Source: Comamonas sp009360615
Lineage (GTDB): Bacteria > Pseudomonadota > Gammaproteobacteria > Burkholderiales > Burkholderiaceae_C
NCBI RefSeq assembly: GCF_035784015.1
Contig: NZ_JALKOW010000007.1
DNA length: 64,000 nt
Strand: one strand, 5' to 3'
The notes below the pieces were generated by a model. It made no database searches. It was not told the origin of the DNA and saw nothing but the letters and a program-made list of their open reading frames with translations. The first letter of the stretch is position 1, and each line of letters starts with the position of its first letter. Below, one piece after another: positions 8,189 to 16,194 of this stretch. A program made the position numbers and the translations under genes.

Positions 8189-9250
8189 ATGGCCAACGAA
8201 GAAAACGCAGAAGACATACTGTGGCGCGAGCGCTCGCAAAACGCAGGCTATCGAGGCAACAACCATCTGACACCCACCTACCGGCTGACCATTGAGGGCC
8301 GCGACATTACTCCAGCGATTGATGCGCGCCTCATCAGCTTGACGCTGACCGAGGGACGGGCCAATCAGGCCGACCAGCTGGACATTGTGCTCAGCGACCA
8401 TGATGGACAGTTGGCCATTCCCCGAAAAGAAGCCGAAATCGAACTGCAGCTAGGCTGGCTGGGTCAGTCGTTGATTGATAAGGGCACGTTTGTTGTGGAT
8501 GAATCCGAGCACAGCGGGGCGCCAGATGTCATCACAATCCGTGCCCGCGCAGCAGACCTGGGCGGAGAGATCCGCAAGCGCACTGAAAAGAGCTGGCACG
8601 ACACCACTCTGGGCGCCATGCTGGCCACCTTGGCCAAGCGCAACAGCCTGACCCATAAGGTGGATGAAAAACTTGGCGCCACTAAGGTGCAGCACATCGA
8701 CCAGACCAACGAATCAGACATGCACTTCATCACTCGCCTGGCGCGTAAATATGACGCCGTGGCCACAGTGAAGAAAAAGCACCTGCTTTTCATGCCCATT
8801 AACGGCACCAAGAACAGCAAGGGCGAGAGCCTGCCGACGATTGAAATCACTCGCGTGGATGGCGATCAGCACCGCTGGGCCAGCAGCACACGCGATGCAT
8901 ACGGTGGAGTGAAAGCGCTTTGGAATGATCGCAAATTCGGAAAGCGCAAGGAAGTGATTGCGGGCAAGAAAGACGGCAACCTCAAGACCATGCGGGAAAC
9001 CTTCGGCAGTGAGGCCGATGCATTGGCCGCTGCCAAGGCTGAGCTGCAGCGAATCAATCGAGGAATGGCCACGTTTGACCTGAACCTTGCCATTGGTGTG
9101 CCAGAGCTGATACCCCAGACCCCTGTGCGGGTGACAGGGTTCAAGCCAGAGATAGACGGCCAGGGCTGGCTAGTGAAAGAAGTTACCCACACGCTTGATG
9201 ACAGAGGCGGGCTGACCAGCAAAGTGCAGATGGAGCGAGATACGATTTAG
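8189..9250 (+). CDS. D: Phage late control protein gpD-like
   Basis: A 353-aa protein of the P2 gpD family (baseplate-hub / VgrG-like fold). Visible markers are ITPAIDARLISLTLTEGRANQADQL at residues 30 to 55 (shown here in two adjoining parts), the ELQLGWLG motif, and NESDMHFITRLARKYDAVA near residue 180. It sits at the end of the tail operon, 2 bp after U, as in P2. It forms the tail hub through which DNA passes. Confidence 0.92.
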   Translation: MANEENAEDILWRERSQNAGYRGNNHLTPTYRLTIEGRDITPAIDARLISLTLTEGRANQADQLDIVLSDHDGQLAIPRKEAEIELQLGWLGQSLIDKGTFVVDESEHSGAPDVITIRARAADLGGEIRKRTEKSWHDTTLGAMLATLAKRNSLTHKVDEKLGATKVQHIDQTNESDMHFITRLARKYDAVATVKKKHLLFMPINGTKNSKGESLPTIEITRVDGDQHRWASSTRDAYGGVKALWNDRKFGKRKEVIAGKKDGNLKTMRETFGSEADALAAAKAELQRINRGMATFDLNLAIGVPELIPQTPVRVTGFKPEIDGQGWLVKEVTHTLDDRGGLTSKVQMERDTI

Positions 9251-9405
9251 AATCGACCAGACAACTGTATAAATCTTCAGTTCTTGAAGATGAAGTTCAA
9301 TTGAGTCGCAACACCCAAACACTGGTGGGGTGTGAAAAAATGCAGTCCTTTGGCATCAAAATTCAGCCAAAGATCTAATCGGAAAGTACTAAGGGTAGGA
9401 GTGCA
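9251..9405 (+). promoter_or_regulatory. Intergenic region before the restriction-modification genes, with two inverted repeats
   Basis: ATCTTCA (9273 to 9279) and TGAAGAT (9285 to 9291) form a perfect 7-bp inverted repeat with a 5-base spacer. ACACCC (9311 to 9316) and GGGTGT (9328 to 9333) form a second one. Either could end tail-operon transcription or be a methyltransferase operator controlling its own gene. No separate C (controller) gene is visible, so self-regulation by the methyltransferase is the simplest guess. Confidence 0.4.
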
Positions 9406-10629
9406 ATGATGCGAGCCGTTGAGCTATTCGCCGGTGCGGGCGGCCTAGCCATGGGTGTTAGCCTTGCAGGCTTCAAGTCGGAAGCTGTTGTTGAATGGGA
9501 TAAGTGGGCATGTGACACAGTTCGTGAAAACCAGCGCCGGGACTATCCACTCGTAAGCTCCTGGCCATTGCATGAGGGCGATGTACGTGACGTTGATTGG
9601 AGCAACGTCCCCACGGACATCGATCTGCTAGCTGGTGGCCCTCCATGCCAACCATTCTCCATGGGAGGCAAGCACAAGGCTCATGATGACAAGCGGGACA
9701 TGTTTCCCGCGACGGTGCATGTGGTTAGAACGCTCCGACCTAAAACTTTCATCATCGAAAATGTGAAAGGTCTGACCCGTTCCGCTTTTTCAAACTACTT
9801 TGAGTACATCAAGCTCCAGCTGGAATTTCCAGAGGCCCCACGACGTGCTCAAGAGACGTGGTTTGATCATCTTTTGAGGTTGCAAGCGGAAAAAACATCA
9901 GGTCGCATGCATCTGCATGGCCTTACGTACAACGTGACATCGACGTTGGTAAATGCGGCGGATTACGGGATTCCACAGAAGCGCGAACGTGTCTTCATTG
10001 TGGGCACGCGTTCTGACCTTGACATCGACTGGCACTTCCCGGAGGCCACCCACAGCGAGGCCGCTTTAATGCACGCCCAGTGGGTTACTGGCGAGTACTG
10101 GGAGCGTCATAAGATCGCAAAAAAGGATCGTCCTTTACCCTTGCCTCGATTGGAAAAAAGGATACAGGCTCTTGCAGCCAATCCGCCTCGCACACTACCT
10201 TGGCGTACCGTTAGAGATGCCATTTCGGACTTGCCTGATCCTAGGTCGAAGGCTGCAGCGACAATTCGGGACCACAAATTTCAAGATGGAGCCAAGGTCT
10301 ACCCTGGGCATACAGGCAGCCCCCTTGACTTACCAGCCAAGACAATCAAGGCAGGTGGGCACGGTGTCCCTGGAGGGGAAAACATGATGGTGCTGCCGGA
10401 CGGTTCCGTGCGCTACTTTACGATTCGAGAAACCGCACGGATTCAAACATTTCCGGATGGCTATGTCTTCCATGGAGCCTGGGGAGAAAGCATGCGCCAG
10501 CTAGGGAACGCCGTGCCAATGGCTCTTGGAAAGATTGTTGCTTCATCTGTCGCTCAAGCATTGATTCAATCTGAGCTGAGAATGTTGGAAGGCACAGTTA
10601 ACAAAAGCAAGAACAAAGCAGCTGCATGA
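9406..10629 (+). CDS. DNA cytosine-5 methyltransferase of a type II R-M system
   Basis: A 407-aa C5 methyltransferase. Motif I is VELFAGAGGLAMG (residues 4 to 16). Motif IV with the catalytic Cys is GGPPCQPFSMGG (about 78 to 89), followed by the ENVKGL motif VI-like segment and QKRERVFIVG (motif VIII). Motif X-like MRQLGNAVPMALG is near the C-terminus. It methylates a cytosine to protect DNA from the adjoining endonuclease. The restriction gene overlaps it by four bases (ATGA), so the two are translationally coupled with the methyltransferase first. If the partner is a true Eco29kI homologue, the target would be CCGCGG. Confidence 0.93.
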   Translation: MMRAVELFAGAGGLAMGVSLAGFKSEAVVEWDKWACDTVRENQRRDYPLVSSWPLHEGDVRDVDWSNVPTDIDLLAGGPPCQPFSMGGKHKAHDDKRDMFPATVHVVRTLRPKTFIIENVKGLTRSAFSNYFEYIKLQLEFPEAPRRAQETWFDHLLRLQAEKTSGRMHLHGLTYNVTSTLVNAADYGIPQKRERVFIVGTRSDLDIDWHFPEATHSEAALMHAQWVTGEYWERHKIAKKDRPLPLPRLEKRIQALAANPPRTLPWRTVRDAISDLPDPRSKAAATIRDHKFQDGAKVYPGHTGSPLDLPAKTIKAGGHGVPGGENMMVLPDGSVRYFTIRETARIQTFPDGYVFHGAWGESMRQLGNAVPMALGKIVASSVAQALIQSELRMLEGTVNKSKNKAAA

Positions 10630-11288
10630 AGTCCGCCGAAATACTACCGTTCAACCCATTGGACAAAAAGAACCTGGGGGCAAGCGTAGCTGAAGCCCTT
10701 GTCAGTCAACCGCCTCATTCTTTGGGCGAGTTACTTGAATTTTTTGGTTCAGGGATTTACGCCATCTACTACGTAGGGCCATACCCTGCGTACGCCAACA
10801 TTTCAGCCCCCAACTTGGTCAACGCCTTGGACCCCACTATTCCGATATACGTGGGCAAAGCTGTCCCTCAGGGTGCTCGCAAAGGTAAGGTCATTCCGGA
10901 CCCTACCAAGTCCAAGTCGCTGTTCAAGCGTCTGCAGGAGCATGCAGAGTCCATCAGTGCTACTAGCAACCTAGACATCAACCACTTCCAATGTCGATAT
11001 TTAGTTGTCGATGAAATCTGGATTCCACTTGGCGAGTCTCTAATGATCGCCAAATTTTCACCTCTGTGGAATCTGATCGTGGAAGGCTTCGGCAACCATG
11101 ACCCAGGTGCCGGACGATATCAGGGACTGCGTCCAAGGTGGGATACGCTCCACCCTGGCAGAACTTGGGCGTTGAAATGCAAAGAGCGGCCCGAGTCTGC
11201 GCAAGAAATCGAACGGGAAGTGATCAACTACCTCACAACAACTGCACTACCAGCTACGCCGCATTTTGTTGGGCGCAACGACCTTTGA
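10626..11288 (+). CDS. Eco29kI-type GIY-YIG restriction endonuclease
   Basis: A 220-aa protein with GIY-YIG nuclease marks: SGIYAIYYVG at about residues 42 to 51, PIYVGKAVP at about 75 to 83, a RLQEHAESI helix with the conserved Arg and His, and GESLMIAKFSPLWN with the metal-binding Glu and the final Asn. Length and layout match the Eco29kI family, whose known members cut CCGCGG. Its start overlaps the methyltransferase stop by four bases. The specificity of this copy is inferred, not seen. Confidence 0.88.
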   Translation: MKSAEILPFNPLDKKNLGASVAEALVSQPPHSLGELLEFFGSGIYAIYYVGPYPAYANISAPNLVNALDPTIPIYVGKAVPQGARKGKVIPDPTKSKSLFKRLQEHAESISATSNLDINHFQCRYLVVDEIWIPLGESLMIAKFSPLWNLIVEGFGNHDPGAGRYQGLRPRWDTLHPGRTWALKCKERPESAQEIEREVINYLTTTALPATPHFVGRNDL

Positions 11289-11355
11289 AGCGAGTAGTTA
11301 AGCCTTGTAGCTTCTCGTCAGAGATCCTACACATTCGTCATAAGGAGGAGTCCCG

Positions 11356-11598
11356 ATGTGGAGAGATAAGCTCATACTCAAGGAAGGCGAAACGCTAGAG
11401 CATCAGCGGTCTTGGGCAAGTGGCTTTATGCAAGAGCAAGACAATGATCTTTGGCATGTCATCGGGCCAGCCGGGAAAGTTGGCGAGGTGAAGGTGGAGG
11501 ATCACACCTCTGTCAAGGGATTTAGACGCACTGTCAGAGTTGTACAAAGGGACGCAGAGGGCAAAGTGATTGTAGATACCAGCTACACCCCTCAATAA
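11356..11598 (+). CDS. Small hypothetical protein downstream of the R-M pair
   Basis: An 80-aa protein with a very strong ribosome-binding site (AAGGAGGAG, 6 bp before the ATG), so it is probably expressed. It is soluble and charged, with no motif that I recognise. It lies 67 bp behind the endonuclease gene on the same strand and ahead of a terminator-like hairpin, so it may belong to the same cargo transcript. Its function is unknown. Confidence 0.6.
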   Translation: MWRDKLILKEGETLEHQRSWASGFMQEQDNDLWHVIGPAGKVGEVKVEDHTSVKGFRRTVRVVQRDAEGKVIVDTSYTPQ

Positions 11599-11614
11599 GC
11601 AAGTCTCTGAATCA

Positions 11615-11640
11615 GGCCCGCTTCACGCGGGCCTTGTCAC
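11615..11640 (+). terminator. Hairpin after the R-M cargo genes
   Basis: GGCCCGC (11615 to 11621) pairs with GCGGGCC (11627 to 11633) across a 5-nt loop. It is followed by TTGTC rather than a clean T run, so it is a plausible but weak intrinsic terminator. Confidence 0.5.
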
Positions 11641-12004
11641 ATCCGGCAGTCACGCATCTGCACAAAGGCTTACTCGCCCGCAACAGGCGATAGATTTAAA
11701 CGACCTTCAGCGCACAGAACTACTCCCGCCGATACATGGACTGACTCGCCTGCGCAGCCCTGGTGCGTCCTGGGTGCATGGATGCACCGACAGATACCCG
11801 AAGGAAAGCCTACAACACCCCTCCTAGACCCCTCCGCGCGCAGTTGAGACCCCGCCGCACCTGCGCGCTAAAAGGGTGTGTTTTGTCGAAGATGTCGAAG
11901 TAGGTAAGAAGAAGGCCTGGCGCGGTCTTACGGCCCGTTTCGTAAACGTCTGGGATGTCGGGAATCGTCGGAAAATGTGCGGTTTTGCCAACGTGCCGAG
12001 TTGA
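11641..12004. other. Gene-free stretch between rightward cargo and leftward module
   Basis: About 360 bp with no coding frame that I would defend. It lies between two convergent transcripts and holds no repeat or RNA that I recognise. Confidence 0.5.
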
Positions 12005-12031
12005 AAATAGAAAAGCCACTTGGAAGTGGCT
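12002..12031 (-). terminator. Intrinsic terminator of the leftward prophage module
   Basis: AGCCACTT (12014 to 12021) and AAGTGGCT (12024 to 12031) form a perfect stem. On the minus strand it is followed by TTTTCTATTTTC, a good U tract. It lies 18 bp past the stop of the leftward membrane-protein gene. Confidence 0.8.
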
Positions 12032-12048
12032 GAGGCAGTGTCGGGCTC

Positions 12049-12588
12049 CTACCAAAAATGCATGTGTAATCGCGCCAAAAGGCAGGGCCTCTTAGGGCGA
12101 TCTGCAGGCTGCACATGTGACTGCACGCAAGCTTCCTCCCACTCGCACACAGCCACCAAGGTTGGGAGATTTGGCGGCTCACTAATATCAATTTCGGTAC
12201 GCTGGCCTTCCCATTTGATCAACATGGCGATGGTGATATCAGCATTCCGAATTGGTTGGATTTCGCCCCCTAGCTTTCGTGCTTTCTCCGCTATTTCTTT
12301 GTGTGCTTGCTTGCGATCGGCATATCCAAAAACCAGGGCGAGGACACCACATGCGGCAATGGAAAAACCTACCAGTGGTGCATGGTCGGCAACGGTCTTT
12401 CCAGAGACCACAACAAGACCAACGATCACCGATGCACCCTGGGTCACTTTGTCACAGAGATCAAAGAACCACTGACGCTTTCGGTGATAGCGGTAGGTGA
12501 TGTTCGCCCAGTTAAGAATTTCGCTGCGTTCATCCCAGAAATCCGGAAGATCAGCCTGAGCGTCACTGTTTATGCAATCTTGGTTCAT
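12049..12588 (-). CDS. Two-helix membrane protein, SLATT-like
   Basis: A 179-aa protein if started at the ATG at 12588, which has a GGAGA site 9 bp upstream; a longer frame to 12750 is open but has no such site. Soluble N-terminal residues (DFWDERSEILNWANITYRYH) are followed by two close transmembrane segments (about residues 48 to 90), then a charged helical C-terminal part. This layout is like SLATT-type proteins, which are pore-forming effectors in nucleotide-signalling defence systems, but it is only a resemblance. It is the last gene of a leftward prophage unit behind the repressor. A superinfection-exclusion role would fit the location. Confidence 0.6.
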   Translation of the reverse strand: MNQDCINSDAQADLPDFWDERSEILNWANITYRYHRKRQWFFDLCDKVTQGASVIVGLVVVSGKTVADHAPLVGFSIAACGVLALVFGYADRKQAHKEIAEKARKLGGEIQPIRNADITIAMLIKWEGQRTEIDISEPPNLPTLVAVCEWEEACVQSHVQPADRPKRPCLLARLHMHFW

Positions 12589-12670
12589 CGTGCGATTCTC
12601 CGAGCTGCAGAATGCAAAAACAGCGCAGATATCCTGTAAAAGATTTCTCAACAGAGCGCCTGCTATAAAA

Positions 12671-12856
12671 CTACCGCTTCGGGGGAGATGGCGGCGGCAT
12701 TGCTGTCCGTATGACTTCAGTGCTCCGGTCATTATTGACAACAAAACCACCTGTCCATGGTGGCGGTGGCGGTGGTGGCGGTGGCGGTGGCGGTGGCGGT
12801 GGCGGTGGCGGCGGTGGCGGCGGTGGCGGCGGAAGTTCAGAACGATCAGTGCTCAC
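12671..12856 (-). CDS. Small protein with a run of about 25 prolines
   Basis: A 61-aa frame starting with GTG (residues MSTDRSEL), then an uninterrupted poly-proline tract of about 25 residues, then WTGGFVVNNDRS and the tail TEVIRTAMPPPSPPKR. The tail closely matches that of the next small gene upstream (12910 to 13095), which supports it being a real gene. The start lacks a clear ribosome-binding site, so the exact N-terminus is uncertain. A poly-proline run this long should stall ribosomes and form a rigid rod. Its function is unknown. Confidence 0.5.
   Translation of the reverse strand: MSTDRSELPPPPPPPPPPPPPPPPPPPPPPPPPWTGGFVVNNDRSTEVIRTAMPPPSPPKR
12759..12832. repeat. GGTGGC microsatellite encoding poly-proline
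   Basis: About 74 bp of alternating GGT and GGC triplets on the plus strand (CCA, CCG and CCT-type proline codons on minus, mostly GCCACC hexamers). A triplet tract of this length is prone to slippage, and changes in units of three would alter rod length without changing frame. Confidence 0.85.
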
Positions 12857-12909
12857 AAGGAATCTTTCTAAATAAAAGTTTTGAAGCGCGTGGAAGCAGA
12901 AAAGCGCAC

Positions 12910-13095
12910 TTACCTTTTTGTTGGAGATGGCGGTGCAGCAGAAGTCCGCGTAATTTCACTGCTTCTTTCCTGGTGCCTACCGGCTCGACTAGCACCATCC
13001 GTTGTAGGTACTCTGACGGACTCCCTTAGTGGCCGACCTGTCGGCTGGCGCGGTTGCTGCGCGGGTGATGACGCGGGCTTCTTGATGGTTGCCAT
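12910..13095 (-). CDS. Small basic proline-rich protein
   Basis: A 61-aa protein starting MATIKKPASSPAQQP with a GAGAGG site 6 bp upstream. It is rich in Pro, Arg and Ser and ends SEITRTSAAPPSPTKR. The ending matches the poly-proline protein at 12671 to 12856 (TEVIRTAMPPPSPPKR), at both the protein and the DNA level (shared CCGCCATCTCC). The two are probably tandem relatives. No known family is recognised. It is leftward, between the lipoprotein gene and the membrane-protein gene. Confidence 0.6.
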   Translation of the reverse strand: MATIKKPASSPAQQPRQPTGRPLRESVRVPTTDGASRAGRHQERSSEITRTSAAPPSPTKR

Positions 13096-13334
13096 TTTTT
13101 CCTCTCTTTTCGTATTGGTTCTTTATCTATCGCTATGGAATAAATTCAAGCAGCAGCAATGGCTAAAAACCAAGCTCCCAAAATAGCTGCAATGAAATTC
13201 TATTAAATATTTATCTTGGCTTTGGATGCCATAGCCATTTTTAGAAAGGCTTAAACTTCAGCCAATCCCGCACCAAAACAACCCCGCCATAAAAAACACT
13301 CTTTGCCATTGAGGTGGCCTAGCGTTGTCGCGGA
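13096..13334. other. Short gene-free stretch with promoter-like content
   Basis: About 240 bp, AT-rich, with no coding frame that I would defend. It probably holds the promoter for the leftward small genes. Confidence 0.4.
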
Positions 13335-13748
13335 TCACTTAAGAGATTCAATAACTTTGCGAACAGGCTCAACATCGCCGGGCTGGAGGCCACTATTGAG
13401 CTGTGCAACAACTAGCCCATCTTTGGAGCGAAACAAGTAGGGACCAGCCAACGCTTTCAAGGCATCGAAATAAGTAAAGATTGCATCGCAATACTCTTTC
13501 TTGTCGCAGACAAAAACCTGTCCCCCCTTTGGAGCAACGCTCGGGAGTGCGAACGAAACACGATCTGAATAACTATTGGGCATGGGACTTGAAGGGTCGC
13601 GAGCTGGCTTCTGAACATTGCTGACCGAAATATTCGCAGCCTTCAACGCAGCAATGACTTTGTCGCCGGTCATCGGTTCACTGTTTGAGCAACCAGTCAA
13701 TGCAGTAACGGTCAAAGACAAGGCCAAAACACTCTTCTTCATGCTCAT
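13335..13748 (-). CDS. Prophage-encoded lipoprotein of unknown function
   Basis: A protein of about 137 aa with a type II signal peptide, MKKSVLALSLTVTALTGC, where the Cys is the lipidation site. The open frame runs further upstream to 13847, but the signal peptide and an AGAGGG site place the start at 13748 (or 13742). The mature part has a CDKKEYCDAIFTYFDALK stretch whose two Cys could form a disulphide. It sits just behind the repressor and so is likely expressed in the lysogen (lysogenic conversion or exclusion). The function is unknown. Confidence 0.75.
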   Translation of the reverse strand: MSMKKSVLALSLTVTALTGCSNSEPMTGDKVIAALKAANISVSNVQKPARDPSSPMPNSYSDRVSFALPSVAPKGGQVFVCDKKEYCDAIFTYFDALKALAGPYLFRSKDGLVVAQLNSGLQPGDVEPVRKVIESLK

Positions 13749-13779
13749 CATTCCCTCTTTTGGTATTTCTATCGAACTA

Positions 13780-14478
13780 TCAAAACCGCCGCCCATTCCA
13801 TCCATACACGACGCGGCCCTTGATGCACACCTGCTGAGAGCCATCAAGAATGTCTGAGGTCTTGATAGCTTCGTTGTCGCTACTCACTTCAAAGCGGCCA
13901 TCAAGGCGCTGACGCACGCGCTTGATAAACAGCCGGCTGTGCGCTTCAAGCACGTACACGCCATCTACCAGCACTTCCACCGCATCTGTGTCCACCAGGG
14001 CGAAGTCTCCGCTCTCCAGCGTGCCATGCATGCTGTCGCCATAGGCGTGGATCAGCTTGATGGCCGCAGGCCTGCAGCGCGGTAGATGCATGGCCAGCCA
14101 ACGGCGCGAAAACGGCACGTCATTCAGGATCACATCTTCCGTCAGCAGTTCATTGCCTGGCCCCATGCTGCCGGCCGCACTCAGCAGCGGCACATAGATC
14201 GTGTCTTCCTCTGAAGCGGGAGCCGGAGCATTGCCGGATATGGAGTGCTTGCCAGCCAAGCTCGGAACAGAAACAGCATCGCGAACACCGGTCAAGGCAT
14301 AGACCACATCGACCCCCGCAGCAGCGACTGCTTGCAGGTACTCAACGTTTGGACTGCGCTCACCGCTTTCGTAGTTCAGTTGCGCCCCTTTGGTTACACC
14401 CGCAGCAGCGCCAAGCTCAGCTTGGTTCATGCCAAGCCGCTTTCGTTCAGATTTCAATCTCGTAGAAAAATCACTCAA
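13780..14478 (-). CDS. Phage repressor with S24 (LexA-like) autocleavage domain
   Basis: A 232-aa protein. The N-terminal helix-turn-helix (residues 1 to 60, RLGMNQAELGAAAGVTKGAQ) is followed by a C-terminal S24 peptidase fold, with the catalytic Ser in AYGDSMHGTLESGDFALVD (about residues 148 to 166) and the Lys in RLFIKRV. It should maintain lysogeny and be inactivated by RecA-stimulated cleavage during the SOS response. The start codon appears to be TTG behind an AAGG site. It is divergent from the early genes, so the 163-bp gap to the right should contain the operators. Confidence 0.9.
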   Translation of the reverse strand: MSDFSTRLKSERKRLGMNQAELGAAAGVTKGAQLNYESGERSPNVEYLQAVAAAGVDVVYALTGVRDAVSVPSLAGKHSISGNAPAPASEEDTIYVPLLSAAGSMGPGNELLTEDVILNDVPFSRRWLAMHLPRCRPAAIKLIHAYGDSMHGTLESGDFALVDTDAVEVLVDGVYVLEAHSRLFIKRVRQRLDGRFEVSSDNEAIKTSDILDGSQQVCIKGRVVYGWNGRRF

Positions 14479-14641
14479 TTGATGACCTTTCTATTGACAA
14501 GTATTCAAACGATGACAAAATGCAATCAATTCTTAACAAACAACTACCAAGACAACAGCGGACGCGGTCGATTGCACAAGCTGAAGTCAAGGTGTGGATG
14601 CTGCACAGATGCAGACATTTCTTAACAAGGATTGATGATAC
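14479..14641. promoter_or_regulatory. Divergent immunity promoter/operator region
   Basis: Between the repressor and the first rightward early gene. TTCTTAACAA occurs twice (14530 to 14539 and 14619 to 14628), a candidate repressor-binding repeat. A TTGACA box is present at about 14493. The assignment as operators is inferred from location and the exact duplication. Confidence 0.5.
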
Positions 14642-14905
14642 ATGCGCTCCCATCAAGCCCCAGTCAATGCCAAGCAGGCTGCGCCCAAGCCTGACGATTT
14701 GGTCTATTTCCGATTCGGAAAACAGGGCGCAGAAAACCACCGCAAGGTGCGTGAAATCGTTGTTGCTCGCGGCGGCAGCACCAGCATCGCCGGCGTGATC
14801 CGCGAGCTGATCGGCAGAGGTCTTGCCGACCTCGAAAAAGAGCAAGCAATCATCGCGGCCTACAAGGGCGGCGGTGCTTCGGCAGCAGTCCATACAGGCG
14901 GCTAA
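14642..14905 (+). CDS. Small early phage protein, possible ribbon-helix-helix DNA binder
   Basis: An 87-aa protein with the segment VYFRFGKQGAENHRKVREIV and then STSIAGVIRELIGRGLADLEK. A short strand followed by two helices suggests a ribbon-helix-helix (Arc/CopG-like) fold. It is the first gene rightward of the repressor, where Cro- or Cox-type regulators usually sit. The function is inferred from position only. Confidence 0.6.
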   Translation: MRSHQAPVNAKQAAPKPDDLVYFRFGKQGAENHRKVREIVVARGGSTSIAGVIRELIGRGLADLEKEQAIIAAYKGGGASAAVHTGG

Positions 14906-15004
14906 GAAGTTCATGCACTCCATCTTGCGCATGCACCCACGCAAGCACACGCAAAACGTGTTGCGCGGCACTGCGCACTGAGCCACCAACCCAGAGAACT
15001 AGAA

Positions 15005-15322
15005 ATGAATATGCGAATCACCCATGGAGCCGGAACGATTGAGAGAGCGTTGCGCCAATCCCTGAGCCAGCCCGGCAGCGCCGTGGCGGAGGCTGCAGGC
15101 TGGGACGGCTCCAACGTCAGCCGCGTATTGAGCGGTCAGCAGGGTGTGCCCATCAGCAAGCTGGACGCTGTTGTCAGTGCCGCCGGCTATGTGATGGTCA
15201 GCCGCAAGTATCTGGATGCCATCGGCACCCTGGGTGAGGTCGGGATGTATTGCCATTGCGCCCGCGCCGGCGGCGGCGAATGTGGCCCCGACAACCGCGC
15301 ACGCTGCGGCCAGAGCGAGTAA
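15005..15322 (+). CDS. CII-like phage regulatory protein
   Basis: A 105-aa protein whose residues 10 to 75 resemble lambda-CII-type activators: SLSQPGSAVAEAAGWDGSNV is a helix-turn-helix, followed by SRVLSGQQGVPISKLDAV. The C-terminal end holds a Cys/His cluster (MYCHCARAGGGECGPDNRARC) that could bind a metal. It is located in the early rightward operon. Its role in the lysis-lysogeny choice or in activating replication genes is inferred. Confidence 0.6.
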   Translation: MNMRITHGAGTIERALRQSLSQPGSAVAEAAGWDGSNVSRVLSGQQGVPISKLDAVVSAAGYVMVSRKYLDAIGTLGEVGMYCHCARAGGGECGPDNRARCGQSE

Positions 15323-15334
15323 GACAACAGGGGC

Positions 15335-15745
15335 ATGCGCATGTACGCACCAGAGAACGCAACACCACCAGCACAGGGCTACCAAGTCCTGACCTTCCCG
15401 CGCGGCAAAAAAATGCGCAGCGAAGGCACACGCTGGCCGTGCCCTCAGTGCGGCTGCCTATGCGGCATTCGTACCAGCCAGATGCTGAGCAGAACCATGC
15501 GCGAAACGAATTACATCTGCGATAACCCCGAGTGCGCTTGCTCCTTTGTTGTGAATGCCCAGGTCGATCGATTGCTCAACCCAGGCGGTACGCCCGATCC
15601 GTCGCTGAACATTCCTCTCTCCAGCCACATACGCCGCGACGTGCTGCGTGTCGTGCTGGAGCATGCCGATGAAGCAGCCCATATACCGCAGTTCACCAAG
15701 CCCGTGACGGGTGACTTGTTCGCAGGCGTAGCACCGCCCGGCTGA
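15335..15745 (+). CDS. Ogr/Delta-like zinc finger transcription activator
   Basis: A 136-aa protein with a CPQCG ... ICDNPECACSFV pattern (about residues 33 to 70). This gives a C-x2-C ... C-x4-C zinc finger and a following aromatic, the signature of P2 Ogr / P4 Delta activators of phage late genes. It is longer than Ogr (72 aa), with an extra C-terminal helical part. Its likely targets are the late promoters of the tail and head operons. Confidence 0.8.
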   Translation: MRMYAPENATPPAQGYQVLTFPRGKKMRSEGTRWPCPQCGCLCGIRTSQMLSRTMRETNYICDNPECACSFVVNAQVDRLLNPGGTPDPSLNIPLSSHIRRDVLRVVLEHADEAAHIPQFTKPVTGDLFAGVAPPG

Positions 15746-15849
15746 ACCACCAGCGCATAGCGCTCCCCTCTTCCCAAGTTTCCCACCGCTGACAGAGCCA
15801 GTTTTCTGGCCCTGCGGCCCTTATCACGCCCAAAAACTGGAAAAACACT

Positions 15850-16194
15850 ATGTCAGCACCTCTCAAGGCCTCGGTCAGCAAGGATGCACTCAACAAAGCA
15901 GCAACTACGCCACTGCAACGCCGCCTGGCCAGGGTGGGCGGAATTCAGCTCTCTCCCGCCACTGAACTGAGCGTGTGGGCCTACGCAGACGTGCAAGGTG
16001 CCGGGCGTCAAGTCTCCATCGACGTGCATGCCGGCGGAGGATTTTTCAGCATTGAACTGCCAACAGGCACTGCCCAGCAGCTGGAAAAGCTTTTGAGCGC
16101 CGGTGCCTACATGGCCGAAGTCGCGGGCGACATGAGTGCCGATGAATGGGCCAGGTATGAGGCCGCCGAGCTGAAAAAAGGCGGTGCGCAATGA
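15850..16194 (+). CDS. Hypothetical phage early protein
   Basis: A 114-aa soluble protein with no recognised motif. It overlaps the next gene by four bases (ATGA) and is part of the early operon leading to gpA. Confidence 0.55.
   Translation: MSAPLKASVSKDALNKAATTPLQRRLARVGGIQLSPATELSVWAYADVQGAGRQVSIDVHAGGGFFSIELPTGTAQQLEKLLSAGAYMAEVAGDMSADEWARYEAAELKKGGAQ

Noticed and set aside
12572..12871. Plus-strand frames through the GGTGGC tract (Trp/Arg or Val/Ala repeats)
   Set aside because: These are other readings of the triplet tract. The minus-strand frame has a matching relative next to it, while the plus frames have no ribosome-binding site and no sensible ends.
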